Of a stretch of 64,000 bases of DNA, positions 1 to 10,999 are shown in pieces. Source of the stretch: Bos javanicus. Taxonomy: Eukaryota; Chordata; Mammalia; Artiodactyla; Bovidae. Below the pieces are notes generated by a model. It was not told the DNA's origin, ran no database searches, and saw only the letters and a list, made by a program, of their open reading frames with translations. The DNA is taken from NCBI RefSeq assembly GCF_032452875.1, contig NC_083876.1, forward strand, positions 8,122,001 to 8,186,000, in the 5' to 3' direction. The position numbers and the translations under genes are program-made. The first letter of the stretch is position 1. Each line of letters begins with the position of its first letter.

Positions 1-2040
1 TTTGTCTTTTGCATCTAGAACAATAACACTTAACCAGTTGCATTATTTCACTTAAGTTCTACAACATTCCAATCCATACTTTCCATTCCATTTATTTATA
101 TAGGTAGATAGATAAATCCTTTCTCTGCTTGTCTCAAAATCCTATAAGCCAAAATTTATACTTGCAATATCAATAGACTTTTTATCAGGCAGAGTTGAAA
201 GCATTCTACGTACTGAAATAATAAAGTGAATTTTACTAGTTGAGATTTCATATAATATTTAAAACTAAGGTAGTCTCCAACTGATAGGTAAAGGTTGAGG
301 GCATAGATAGCTGAATTTTTATAAACCCCATTTCTTACAACTAATTGAATTAAGAAAAAGCTACATATGAGAGCAGAGGCATTTGAGAAATCAGATACTT
401 TATTGACAGCCACCAGAAGTACTTACTTGTTTAACTTTGCTGGTTGAAAAAATTATACATTCCACAGAAACCTGAGGTGTTGTAGAAGAAAACCTTTCTC
501 TGGCAGAGCCTGCAGAATGTGATAAAATGCTTTGACGGTATGTTGGAGTTACATGACCTTCAATGAAAATAGCCAAGTAATAAATTAGTCTTCCCAGCTG
601 CTAGTGAATAATCATAACAGCCAATAGTATGTGAAAACTAACACCATGACAGATAGTAATCATGTAATGTAACATATTGATCCCAAGTGCTGAAGGATAT
701 GAGTGCAGAGGCCTGAAAGGAGCTCAGTTACGAAAACATGTATTTCATCAAAAATTTCTTGTGAAATTACCACTGTGTTATGCAAAGACATTGTGGAAAC
801 CGTTTTAAGTCATGCTGTAATCTGGGAGGATACAAGGGCGTTGTCTGGTGCCGTGGTTTTACTGTTACTATCTTTGAGTAGATTTTGAACAACTGTAACT
901 TTGCTCAACATCATTTATCAGCAAAAGGAGGCATTGTTAGGACTGAGTGGAGACCTTGACTTTAGGGTCAAAACAATGACAGAGCCCTTTCTCTTGTCTT
1001 TGCTTTTAGTTTTTTCAATGTTCTGTCTTCATCCTTCCCTTTATTCTACCCATGATTAAGTATACTAGGATTGCACACATGTTGGGAGTTATAGGAGTTA
1101 CTGGAGTTGGTGGAAGTCATGTCCTTCTCCTTTGAAACCTCTCAGTGCTGACCAGTCATCTAAAAGGTGGCCAGTCTTAGAAATGTGGCCTTTAAATTCC
1201 TTCAGCAACTAGCCCCTGATCACTTCTCCAGGGACAGTGCTTTCTACTTCCAGTGCTTGCACTGTTCTCTAAGACCCCTACCTCCTCATGTCTCACACAT
1301 CTTTCTTCTAACCAACAGTCATATCAGTATTGTTACACACAACTCTGCGTAAACTGAACATTATGCCTCCTTCTGAAGACCTGGAAATCTCTTTTGGTGA
1401 GATGTATCCATTTCAATCTCATGGTTTAATTGTCTTCACTTCACTGCCAAAATTTTGTATATGAGAAATTCCAGTGATCCCTCTGGTCTTAGGTACAGAG
1501 GCTAAGAGGATTGCTACTAATTTTATATATATGTTGCCTCTGGTGGTTTTCATTTGAGAAATTTCTCAGTTACCTTTACAATGATTAACGGTTCTGATCG
1601 AAGAAACAGAACTCTCATATTTTTTAACATTCCAAAGCTGTGCCCCAAACATATTCAGTTTAAATAAATGGTGTTGGACCAACTGGCTGGCTGACCAGCA
1701 GTGCACTAAGAACGAGCCTGTCCTTTATCTTGGATACATTAACTTAAACTTCCAAAGCCTCTCTGCATCTTATCTTGGCTCTCAAGCCTGAATATTCTGT
1801 GTGCAATACAAAAGCCCAGAGCCCTCAAAATATTTTCCCTTTCCCATGAGGCAAAAATATTTTCACTGGACATTATATTTTTTAGTTGGCACTTAAATCA
1901 TATTTTTTTCCTGTAATACTAATGAAAATGGTTAAATTCTTATTTATGAAAAGCTCAAAATATTTAAAGATCTCAACAATGTATTCATAAGAAATTGAGC
2001 TATATATATGCATGTATATGTGTATATGTATGATAAATGG
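1..2040. other. AT-rich intron, no gene recognised
   Basis: Part of the large ADGRB3 intron upstream of the GPS exon. I see no exon with credible splice sites, no RNA gene and no repeat I can name. Short open frames here lack any family signature. Confidence 0.6.
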
Positions 2041-2500
2041 ATGTCTAGTCAAGGCTATGGTTTTTCCTGTGGTCATGTATGGATGTGAGAGTTGGACTGT
2101 GAAGAAGGCTGAGCGCCGAAGAATTGATGCTTTTGAACTGTGGTGATGGAGTAGACTCTTTAGAGTCCCTTGGACTGCAAGGAGATCCAACCAGTCCATT
2201 CTGAAGGAGATCAGCCTTGGGATTTCTTTGGAAGGAATGATGCTAAAGCTGAAACTCCAGTACTTTGGCCACCTCATGCGAAGAGTTGACTCATCGGAAA
2301 AGACTCTGATGCTGGGAGGGATTGGGGGCAGGAGGAGAAGGGGACGACAGAGGATGAGATGGCTGGATGGCATCACCGACTCAATGGACGTGAGTCTGAG
2401 TGAACTCCGGGAGTTGGTGATGGACAGGGAGGCCTGGCGTGCTGCGATTCATGGGGTCGCAAAGAGTCGGACACGACTGAGCGACTGATCTGATCTGATC
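2041..2500 (+). mobile_element. BovB LINE, 3' fragment
   Basis: 5'-truncated BovB in sense. It starts in the RT C-terminal region (reads as VKAMVFPVVMYGCESWTVKK-like) and continues through the ELW and RRLLRVPWTARRSNQSIL region. An in-frame TGA follows ELW (codon TGG to TGA at about 2143). The end is the typical gactgagcgactgatctgatctg tail. Non-functional fragment. Confidence 0.92.
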
Positions 2501-2659
2501 TGTGTGCTCTCTGCTGTTGAATTAAGTGTTCTAAGGAAACTGATAAGAACTGGGTTCATGAAATTCATCTGCTTGGTCTATTTTTTTCTCTAGTTTATGT
2601 CTATTATTTTTGCAAAACAACTAAAAAATCAGAAGACTTACCCTCCAGTTGCCACCGTT

Positions 2660-2765
2660 AGTTGTTTTTTCCTTGAGCAAGACTTTTAACCTCCCTGACC
2701 CCTAGTTTCTAAGACTGTAAAATTATGGGATTGTTGTAAATTACCACCAGTTTCTTTTACAGTTC
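2660..2765 (+). repeat. MIR SINE fragment
   Basis: Weak match to the MIR core: cttgagcaagacttttaacctcc, then cctagtttctaagactgtaaaat, the diverged form of the usual 'cttaacctc...cagtttcctcatctgtaaaat' run. Old tRNA-derived SINE. Confidence 0.55.
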
Positions 2766-3734
2766 TGGTACTAATGGACAAAGTTAAGAACATCTAAAAG
2801 TAGACAGTAAATGTCATGTACTTTATAGAATTTTCAATTTCTAAAAATTATGATGTGCTTGTTAACATGTACCTAATATAATATTCAGCAAAATCTAGTA
2901 TAATAAAGCTGAATTCATTTTATTTTATGTTTTCATATCATATGTTCAAATATTTTCTTCATTTAAAACATCCCTCAAGTTAACGGAAATAATTTGTGTA
3001 ATTGTTACAGCAAACCCAGCTAGAAATAGGCCTTAATGAAACATCATTGTATAATGGGTGATTGCTTAGTGCACTTACTATAAAAACACTGAATCAAATA
3101 GTTAGCTAATGTCCACTCCATGCAAGAAAGCTTTATTTAACTCACACCATCTGGGGTCCTCATTGTTACAACATTTCTCTTCTCTCTAAGATTTTAGGAG
3201 GTTCTCAGATGCTCCAGAGGCTCTTCTTGCCTGGGTTCTTATGTAAAATATTTTCAGTAATACAGTTTACCCGTATTTGATATTTTAACTGTTACCCTTG
3301 TTCTCCCCTTTTTCTGTGATAAATAGCCAATTTCCTTTTGCGCTGGAACACAATATTAAGGCTTAAAAACAAACAACAACAAAAAGTCTACATGTCCCAG
3401 CCTCACTTTCACCTAAATATGAACACATTCTAGTCAAGAAGACACAAGCAGAAGTGATGTATGTGACTCTGAGGAAATATCCTTCAGGAAAGAGAGAAAA
3501 TTCTGATTCCACTTATTTTTTCATGCTGACTGCAACAGAGATGGTCTGCTTGGGGCTGGATCAGGCACCTTTGTGTTGAACCAGAGGTCACACATGATGA
3601 AGTAATGAAAAAGAAGGGATTGGGGTCCCTGACATAGCCCTGGGTAACCTTCCATCAGTTTGTAAGTGAAAAGGAATATTATCTGGGGTTTTCTGCCAAA
3701 CCTAATCCTGTAAGTTTATAATATATGTATACAT
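2766..3734. other. AT-rich intron, nothing recognised
   Basis: No exon, RNA gene or nameable repeat. A short A-rich run with caacaacaa lies near 3372. Confidence 0.5.
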
Positions 3735-3895
3735 TTTTCGTTCATCTAAGTGCTAGGTACTGCCAAAACATTTTCCTGGATTATGTTATTTAATGTGTAA
3801 CAACAACCCTGCGAGGTAGGCATATCGTAAACAATGTGAAGACTGTGTTAAAGAGGCCAGTCTCACCCACATAGAAGCCTGGACCCTCTCTGTCA
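3735..3895 (-). repeat. MIR SINE fragment, antisense
   Basis: Reads aagtgctaggtactg, then ttaatgtgtaacaacaaccctg and cgaggtaggcata, the antisense of the MIR 3' half. Old and diverged. Confidence 0.65.
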
Positions 3896-3934
3896 GTGAC
3901 TGGGTCCCTACCCTGCTCTTGTTGTTGTTAATCG

Positions 3935-4864
3935 CTCAGTTCAGTTCAGTTCAGTCTCTCAGTCGTGTCCGACTCTTAGCGACCCCATGAGTCGCAGCAC
4001 GCCAGGCCTCCCTGTCCATCACCAACTCCCAGAGTTCACTCAGACTCACGTTCATCGAGTCGGTGATGCCATCCAGCCATCTCATCCTCTGTCGTCCCCT
4101 TCTCCTCCTGCCCCCAATCCCTCCCAGCATCAGAGTCTTTTCCAGTGAGTCAACTCTTCACGTGAGTGGCCAAAGTATTAGAGTTTCAGCTTTAGCATCA
4201 TTCCTTCCAAAGAAATCCCAAGGCTGATCTCCTTCAGAATGGACTGGTTGGATCTCCTTGCAGTCCAAGGGACTCTCAAGAGTCTTCTCCAACACCACAG
4301 TTCAAAAGCATCAATTCTTCGGCGCTCAGCTTTCTTCACAGTCCAACTCTCATATCCATACATGACCGCTGGAAAAATCATAGCCTTGACTAGACGGACC
4401 TTTGTTGGCAAAGTAATGTCTCTGCTTTTGAATATGCTATCTAGGTTGGTCATAACTTTTCTTCCAAGGAGTAAGCATCTTTTAATTTCATGGCTGCAGT
4501 CACCATTTGCAGTGATTTTGGAGCCCAGAAAAATAAAGTCTGACAATGTTTCCACTGTTTCCCCATCTATTTCCCATGAAGTGATGGGACTGGATGCCAT
4601 GATCTTCGTTTTCTGAATGTTGAGCTTTAAGCCAACTTTTTCACTCTCCACTTTCACTTTCATCAAGAGACTTTTGAGTTCCTCTTCACTTTCTGCCATA
4701 AGGGTGGTGTCATCTGCATATCTGAGGTTATTGATATTTCTCCTGACAATCTTGATTCCAGCTTGTGTTTCTTCCAGTCCAGCGTTTCTCATGATGTACT
4801 CTGCATAGAAGTTAAATAAGCAGGGTGACAATATACAGCCTTGATATACTCCTTTTCCTATTTG
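3935..4864 (-). mobile_element. BovB LINE fragment, antisense, RT region
   Basis: Antisense BovB beginning with the reverse-complemented tail (repeated gttca units at 3937-3955). Read on the minus strand it encodes the RT palm and C-terminal region, with QGCILSPCLFNFYAEYIMRN and an intact YADDTTLMAES catalytic box, and is open for about 240 codons. It lacks the endonuclease and N-terminal RT, so it is dead. It ends abruptly at about 4864, where a second BovB copy starts. Confidence 0.93.
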
Positions 4865-5388
4865 GTGTCCAACCTCTTGCAACCCCATGGACTCCAGCAC
4901 GCCAGGCTTCCCTGTCCTTCACTATCTCCCAGAGCTTTCTCAAACTCATGTCCATTGAGTCAGTGATGCCATCCAACCCTCTCACCCTCTGTCGTCCCTG
5001 TCTCCTCCGGCCTCCAATCTTTCCCAGCATCAGGGTCTTTTCAAATGAGTTGGCACTTTGCATCCGGTGGCCAAAATATTGGAGCTCCTGCTTCAGCATC
5101 AGTCCTTCCAATGAATGTTTAGGGTTGATTCCCTTTAGGATTGACTGGTTTGATCTCCTTGCTGTCCAAGGCACTCTCAAAGAGTCTTCTCCAACACCAC
5201 AATTTGAAAGCATCAATTCTTTGGCACTCAGCCTTCTTTATGGTCCAACTCTCACATCCATACATGACTATGAAAAACCCATAGATTTGACTAGATGGAC
5301 CTTTGTCAGCAAAGTGATTTCTCTGCTTTTTAACATGCTCTCTAGGTTTGCCATAGCTTTTCCAAAGAGCACGTGTCTTTTAATTTAA
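4865..5388 (-). mobile_element. Second BovB fragment, antisense, fused to the first
   Basis: At the break the sequence restarts near the BovB 3' end (caaccccatggactccagcac) and runs through the same region again to about 5388. It lacks the terminal tail. The two copies are in the same orientation and abut without spacer, suggesting recombination, a deletion or nested insertion. Confidence 0.88.
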
Positions 5389-5442
5389 TACCCGGCTCTG
5401 TATGTATCATTTTAATTTCATACCCGGCTCTGTATGTATCAT
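5379..5442. repeat. 32-bp tandem duplication at a BovB edge
   Basis: Two adjacent copies, 5379-5410 and 5411-5442, differing at one base (taatttaata versus taatttcata), each containing cccggctctgtatgtatcat. The first copy overlaps the truncated 5' end of the BovB fragment, so the duplication postdates that insertion. Confidence 0.9.
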
Positions 5443-7054
5443 TATACTAAATATTTATCAATTTATAGTATCATCTTCTTCCTACTCAAATGTATGGTCA
5501 GGAATGTTTCTTTGTTCATTACCATATCCTCAGAATCTACAGCTGAGCCTGGAGCAATATTTGTTGCTTATACGAGTACATGACTTTAAAAGCCAAATAC
5601 TTAGCCACCAAATTATATCACATTCCATCTTGTGATTTTGTGAGACCAATTCTCTATGCATTACAACTTGGCTGCACATGTTACATATCTCAGCATTTTT
5701 TGATTTGGGGATACATGTTCAGAAATTACATAATCTAGAGAGATGTATCAAGAGAAGTAGAGAGAAACCCAAGACCATCATTTATTATTCTATTTAGTGG
5801 AGTTATTTTTATTCTTAGATATAAGAGAAGTTTAATATTTTTGACTTGTATAAATTCTGATGTAGGAGAACAATTAATTTCCAATATTAACATAGTAAAC
5901 TTGCATAAAATCAAATAAATTCGAAGTAACCACACTGAGAACAATAAAACATCTTAAAAAGAAAATTAAAACTCATCCTACTTGTTGCTTATTTGCCTGT
6001 GAAATGTGCTTGATGTTGGCCTTTTTCAGTATTGCCCTCCAGTTATTTTGCTGAATAGGTGAAAGCATAAATCACATGTAGCTACATTTAAAAATTTAAG
6101 TCAATGCATTGAATTCCTCAGCCTGAAATGGAAGAAATGCTAGAGTTTGTATTTAGGAGTAATTCAGACCACACTATTCTGAATTCTCACTTTATGTGGA
6201 GCAATGAATTTTTCAAAAAGTGGCCTAACAAGAGAGGGCTAATTTACGACTGTTTCCATAAAAGTTTTATTTGAAGAAGGGGAAAAAGGAAGACTCCCCA
6301 GTAGAAATTGAAGCCCTTTTATTCCTCCAAACTAATGAACATTTGTAAAATTACACTCCTTGACTGTACTTCTCCTTGATTTGTTAGGCAGAATATTTGA
6401 AATATTTAATTGGCTAGTTATCCATATTTCAGATCCCATTGCAGACAATGAAAGTACTAGTTTGATAAGAAAACTTAATGATTGGAAAAGAAGAATGGGC
6501 AGTGTTTGATTGAGGGTCTTTGCAAGTAACCTTTATCTGCAAGACTGAACCAGTGTTTCATCTTGCTGGTTTTAGAAATATCTCATTGACCTGTGGCCCT
6601 GAGATGCCTCTTTGGAGCAATAGATCGGTGGTAGGAGGTAGCAGACATTATTTTAGTTTTAAATTTATAAAGGAGAGGAAAAAATTATATTATCTTGTGT
6701 AACAGAGTTGACATATAACTTGACAAAAATGTACCTTAGTGTGATGAAATAATGTTCCACTTTAATCCAGGAATCTAATGAGATACCTGAGTAGCTACAA
6801 GTTATAGGTAAGCATTGATTTCATAGAGAAATCACTTTATATTGTGATGAATGTGAATATTTAGCACAAGATTAAAATGAACATATGTAAATAAATTAGG
6901 CTGTTTGTTCATATCTCCCATTCTCTTTTTAAAAAGCTCTCAAATGCTTACAATTTTCTTCCCTATATACTCATTCTAGGAATGAGAACAGTCCAACAAA
7001 CCAGAGAGTTATTTTGCTTTTAACTCTCATATTGCATTTACTTATGGGTAACAC
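5443..7054. other. AT-rich intron, nothing recognised
   Basis: No credible exon, RNA gene or nameable repeat in this stretch. Confidence 0.5.
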
Positions 7055-7331
7055 TGGAGAAGGCAATGGCAACCCTCTCCAGTTCTCTTGCCTGGAAAAT
7101 CCCATGGATGGAGGAGCCTGGTAGGCTGCAGTCCATGGGGTCGCTAAGAGTCAGACACGACTGAGTGACTTCACTTTCTCTTTTCACTTTCATGCATTGG
7201 AGAAGGAAATGGCAACCCACTCCAGTGATCCTGCCTGGAGAATCCCAGGGACGGGGAAGCCTGGTGGGCTGTGGTCTCTGGGGTCGCACAGAGTCGGACA
7301 CGACTAAAGTGACTTAGCAGCAGCAGCAGCA
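7055..7331 (+). mobile_element. Bov-A2 SINE
   Basis: Dimeric Bov-A2 in sense. The first monomer starts ggagaaggcaatggcaac and passes catggatggaggagcctgg. The second starts ggagaaggaaatggcaaccc and ends in cagacacgact-like and gtgacttagcagcagcag tail sequence. Derived from the BovB 3' end. Confidence 0.93.
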
Positions 7332-7499
7332 TGGGGGACATTCCTCTGTCTGGTTTCCAGGAAGCCTTGTTCCAAATTCATCGTTGTGAATGGGAGGCAG
7401 GTGTGTGCATTGTTTCACCAACCTTGACTGGCAATCTCTAAACACCTTTACACAAATACAGGATTATTTTTGTGTTTGTTTTTAAAAGTTAACATTTAC

Positions 7500-7865
7500 C
7501 ATATATTGACTTTGGGATAAAGACACTGTTTACCTAAAATAAATAGACTGCCAAATATTTCTCCAACAAAGATGAATTTATTCAGGATCAGCAGCATATT
7601 GCAATTCAGGGTGTGCCACCACGGTGAGACATATGCAAGTTCCCTCTTGACAAGAGAAAGAAACCCTTTTATAGAGGGAAAAGGAAGGTCGGAGGGCTGG
7701 AATGAACAAATCGTCCATGGCTTTGCATTGGCTGAGTCCTTGCCAGGAAAGAAAAGATTTTCTCTTTCCTGTGGGACTCTCATATCATCACAAAGAATGA
7801 GAGTTCCTCTTCTAGTCTACCCCCTCTATTTAAGTCAGGTTTCAGTTTGTTAATTTTTTATAACA
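7500..7865 (-). mobile_element. Probable solo ERV LTR, antisense
   Basis: Read on the minus strand this block has the order of a retroviral LTR: a CCAAT box (ATTGG on plus at 7727-7731), a TATA-like ctctataaaa (plus 7667-7676) about 55 bases further on, and an AATAAA signal (plus 7577-7582) about 90 bases after that. It is more GC-rich than its flanks. No gag, pol or env sequence is adjacent, so if real it is a solo LTR. The exact TG...CA ends and target duplication were not resolved, and the family (class I-like by architecture) is uncertain. Confidence 0.5.
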
Positions 7866-8049
7866 TCGTCAAACAGAACATTCTGTAGCTGCCCAGCATG
7901 GTTCCTTACGTTTCATGGCATTTTTTGAACAAAAAGTAGTTCATATTGAAAAAAAAGTATTTCATATTTATCATAAGGCTTAATTTAGACCCCATTCCTA
8001 GCAAAAGTATAAGATTTGTTGTTTCAGTGGTTTTGAAGTATGTAGTTAA

Positions 8050-8345
8050 TTTCTCAGTATTTACCACTTGATATGTTCCAAGCTATTTATTGTGGCTCCA
8101 AGTAGAATGATACAGTTTCTGATACTAAGGACCTGAAAGCTGAGTAGGGGTGAAACAGGCTTCAGTAAACAACGACTGTACAGCATGTGATTTGCTATAA
8201 ATGCTCTCCAGACGTGGAGGGTCCCAGCATCCTTGAAGTGAGAGGTCAAGGAAGGTTCCCAGAGGAGATGTCATCTGACCAACGCAGAGGGGAGAAGGAA
8301 GGACAGCATTAGCAAAGACATAGAGACGTGCATGCTCACAGTGGA
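8050..8345. repeat. Old mammalian L2-like repeat fragment
   Basis: Contains gaggtcaaggaaggttcccag, then aggagatgtcatctga and agcaaagacatagagacgtg, a diverged form of a widespread mammalian repeat segment that I associate with L2. Family assignment is from memory. Confidence 0.45.
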
Positions 8346-8435
8346 TGTGAAAATCTTCAGTTCCCTTTTTCGTGCCAGTTGTCAGTTGGGGCTAGTATTG
8401 CACTGGATTGTTAGCTTGATAATAAATGACCATGT

Positions 8436-8467
8436 CTTGTACCTGATCTGGGTACAAGATCAGGTAC
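8436..8467. other. Two overlapping perfect inverted repeats
   Basis: Arms 8439-8449 (gtacctgatct) and 8457-8467 (agatcaggtac) are perfectly complementary over 11 bp with a 7-base loop. A second pair, 8436-8443 (cttgtacc) and 8451-8458 (ggtacaag), overlaps it, so the two hairpins exclude each other. Confidence 0.85.
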
Positions 8468-9097
8468 CGTTCTCAGCAGCCCTTGAACACTGTCGACAGA
8501 CTGCTTGACTAGATACTGAGTTCCTCCTGATTCAGATCTATTTTATTTTCATGCTAGGCCAAAGAGACTACCTTTATATTGTTGAGCCATGGATTCTATT
8601 CCAGAGCTCCACCCTATTTGTGGAAGGAATTTCTGGCAAAGATCAACCTAAAAAGTGACTGAAACGACAGCCAGATTGGTGACTTGACTTCCAAATCTGT
8701 TGAGGTTTAAAATTAAGACAAGACAAATACTCTCCGGTGAGCATTTAAGGATGACTGTGGGGCATGCTAGGTGTTAAGAAGGAAATAAGCTTCCTTTCCC
8801 TATAAATGTTGCCCTGGAATAACCCATGTTTTAATTTCAAAAAGAGAAGCATACATGTCTCAAAAGAAAGTATATCACCTCAACGATGTTTCTTAATTAC
8901 AAATGGAAAAAGTGGAGAAATCTGGTAGATGCAACCTGAACCAAGTGATTGGAGTTAACTTCACCAGTAATAAGACCTATATACGTCATGTACTTTTCTG
9001 AAGCGGTGTACCAAGTTAGACAAAACATCACTTCTGTGACATTCCTGTCAAAAATGCACAGCCTCAACCTACTGTTTAGAAAATGCACACACATCTA
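8468..9097. other. Intron, nothing recognised
   Basis: No credible exon or nameable repeat. Confidence 0.5.
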
Positions 9098-9505
9098 AAT
9101 TGAGGGACATTCTGAAAAGTCAGTGGGCAGTACTCTCCACAGTGGTCAGGATCACAAAGACAAAGGGTGAGAACGGACACAGCCCAAAGACGAGGGAGAC
9201 AGGATAACTAAATGCAGGGCTGAACCCTGGACGGGATGGCCCATCCCAGGAAGGACACTGGGGTACAAGTGCTGAGTGTTGAATAAGCTTTGCAGACCAG
9301 TATGTTCTGGTAGCATAGAAATAGTGCGTTCTAATGTTAATTTCATGATTCAGGTTAATTTCATGTGGTTGTGTCAGATGAACCTGTTAGGCAAAGCTGG
9401 GTGAAGGATAAACAGGAATTCTATGGGAAAAAAAGAAGTCTGTGTACTGTTTTGCAACTTTTTATGTCTAAAATTGTTTCAAAATAAAATGCTAAAGAGA
9501 GAGAA
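9098..9505 (+). mobile_element. L1M-type LINE 3' UTR fragment
   Basis: Matches the familiar 3' end of old mammalian L1: ttgagggacattctgaaaag, later tgttaatttcatgattcagg, then aaagctgggtgaaggataaac and gcaactttttatgtctaaaat, ending in ttcaaaataaaatg. Non-coding part only. Confidence 0.65.
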
Positions 9506-9557
9506 CAAATAAACTATGATCCTTCCTATTTCTTGTTATTCTTAGTCCTGGCTTCGA

Positions 9558-9658
9558 GGGTTTCCTAGGCGGTTCAGTGGTAAAGAATCTACCTGCCAGT
9601 GCAGCAGACACAGGTTCGATCCCTGGGTCAGGAAGATTCCCTGGAGGAGGAAATGGCA
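9558..9658 (+). mobile_element. Bov-tA SINE, 5' tRNA-derived part
   Basis: Starts gggtttcctaggcggttcag and carries a B-box-like ggttcgatccc at 9613-9623. It stops after gaggaggaaatgg and runs into a TG microsatellite, so the Bov-A half is missing. Confidence 0.9.
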
Positions 9659-9730
9659 TGTGTGTGTATGCATGCATGTGCGTGTGTGTGTGTGTGTGTG
9701 TGTGTGGGCACATATATATATGTATATATT
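9659..9730. repeat. TG/TA microsatellite
   Basis: A tg-rich run, with about 12 TG units after gtgcg (9682-9706), then alternating TA. It directly follows the truncated SINE. Confidence 0.92.
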
Positions 9731-10283
9731 TTGTTCAAATTTTAACCTTATAAAATGTGCATTGCTTTCCAAAGTTGGGCATTTTCTTTTCAGGAAAATA
9801 CTGACTAAACTCAAGCTTATTTTGCTTGAACAAAGGATTATAAAACCTACAAGAGACCTAATATATTCTCTCATTAAACATTTTAAAGACTTATGGAAAA
9901 AGTACAAAAAAGCAAAAAATCATAATAGGATTTATTAGTGGTGGTTTTTATTACTGATTTAAAGACCTCCTCCCACAATTAAAACAAAATTTTTGTCATT
10001 TCTTATTAGAGGAGACGTGTGGGTAGCTATCTTTTATAACACACTGAAATAAATTTCTTAGATCCCAATAATATTCAAGCAGAATGTTGCCTACACATTA
10101 ATTCTTTTTCACAGTTGACCTAGATTGTTAAAATAAATTTAAATCTCCTGAACTGATTTATCTGTCTTGACTTTCTAGAATACAAAGATTATATGCAAAA
10201 TATTCTACTGGCAAAGGAGATTATATTAGAAATAAATGTATATTCTGCCCATCATATTTTTAAGCTGTTGCTAAATATTGACC

Positions 10284-10999
10284 TTCAGTTCAGTTCAGTT
10301 CAGTCACTCAGTCATGTCTGACTCTTTGCGACCCCATGAATTGCAGCATGCCAGGCCTCCCTGTCCATCACCAACTCCCGGAGTTCACTCAGACTCACAT
10401 CCATCGAGTCAGTGATGCCATCCAGCCATCTCATTCTCTGTCATCCCCTTCTCCTCCTGCCCCCAATCCCTCCCAGCATCAGAGTATTTTCCAGTGAGTC
10501 AACTCTTCGCATGAGGTGGCCAAAGTACTGGAGTTTCAGCCTTAGCATCATTCCTTCCAAAGAACACCCAAGACTGATCTCCTTTAGAATGGACTGGTTG
10601 GATCTCCTTGCAGTCCATGGGACTCTCAACAGTCTTCTCCAACACCACAGTTCAAAAGCATCAATTCTTCGGTGCTCAGCTTTCTTCACAGTCCAACTCT
10701 CACATCCATACCTGACTACTGGAAAAACCATAGCCTTGACTAGACGGACCTTTGTTGGCAAAGTAATGTCTCTGCTTTTGAATATGCTATCTAGGTTGGT
10801 CATAACTTTCCTTCCAAGGAGTAAGCGTCTTTTAATTCCATGGCTGCAATCATCATCTGCAGTGATTTTGGAGCCCCCAAAATAAAGTCTGACACTGTTT
10901 CCACTGTTTCCCCATCTATTTCCCATGAAGTGGTGGGACCGGATGCCGTGATCTTAGTTTTCTGAATGTTGAGCTTTAAGCCAACTTTTTCACTCTCCT
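10284..10999 (-). mobile_element. BovB LINE fragment, antisense
   Basis: Begins with the reverse-complemented tail (gttca repeats) and covers the RT C-terminal and 3' region. Minus-strand reading includes SKITADDDCSHGIKRR and RRLLRVPWTARRSNQSIL. It ends at cactctcc near 10999. Truncated and frameshifted. Confidence 0.92.

Noticed and set aside
4178..4900. 240-codon minus-strand open frame with RT motifs
   Set aside because: It is a BovB reverse-transcriptase fragment, truncated and chimeric at its start, not a host gene. The same holds for the open frames at 25604-26047, 10441-10926, 59957-60849 and 61171-61567.
7318..7331. CAG repeat that could be taken for a coding or regulatory triplet repeat
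   Set aside because: It is the normal (CAG)n-like tail of the Bov-A2 SINE, as at 42310-42322.
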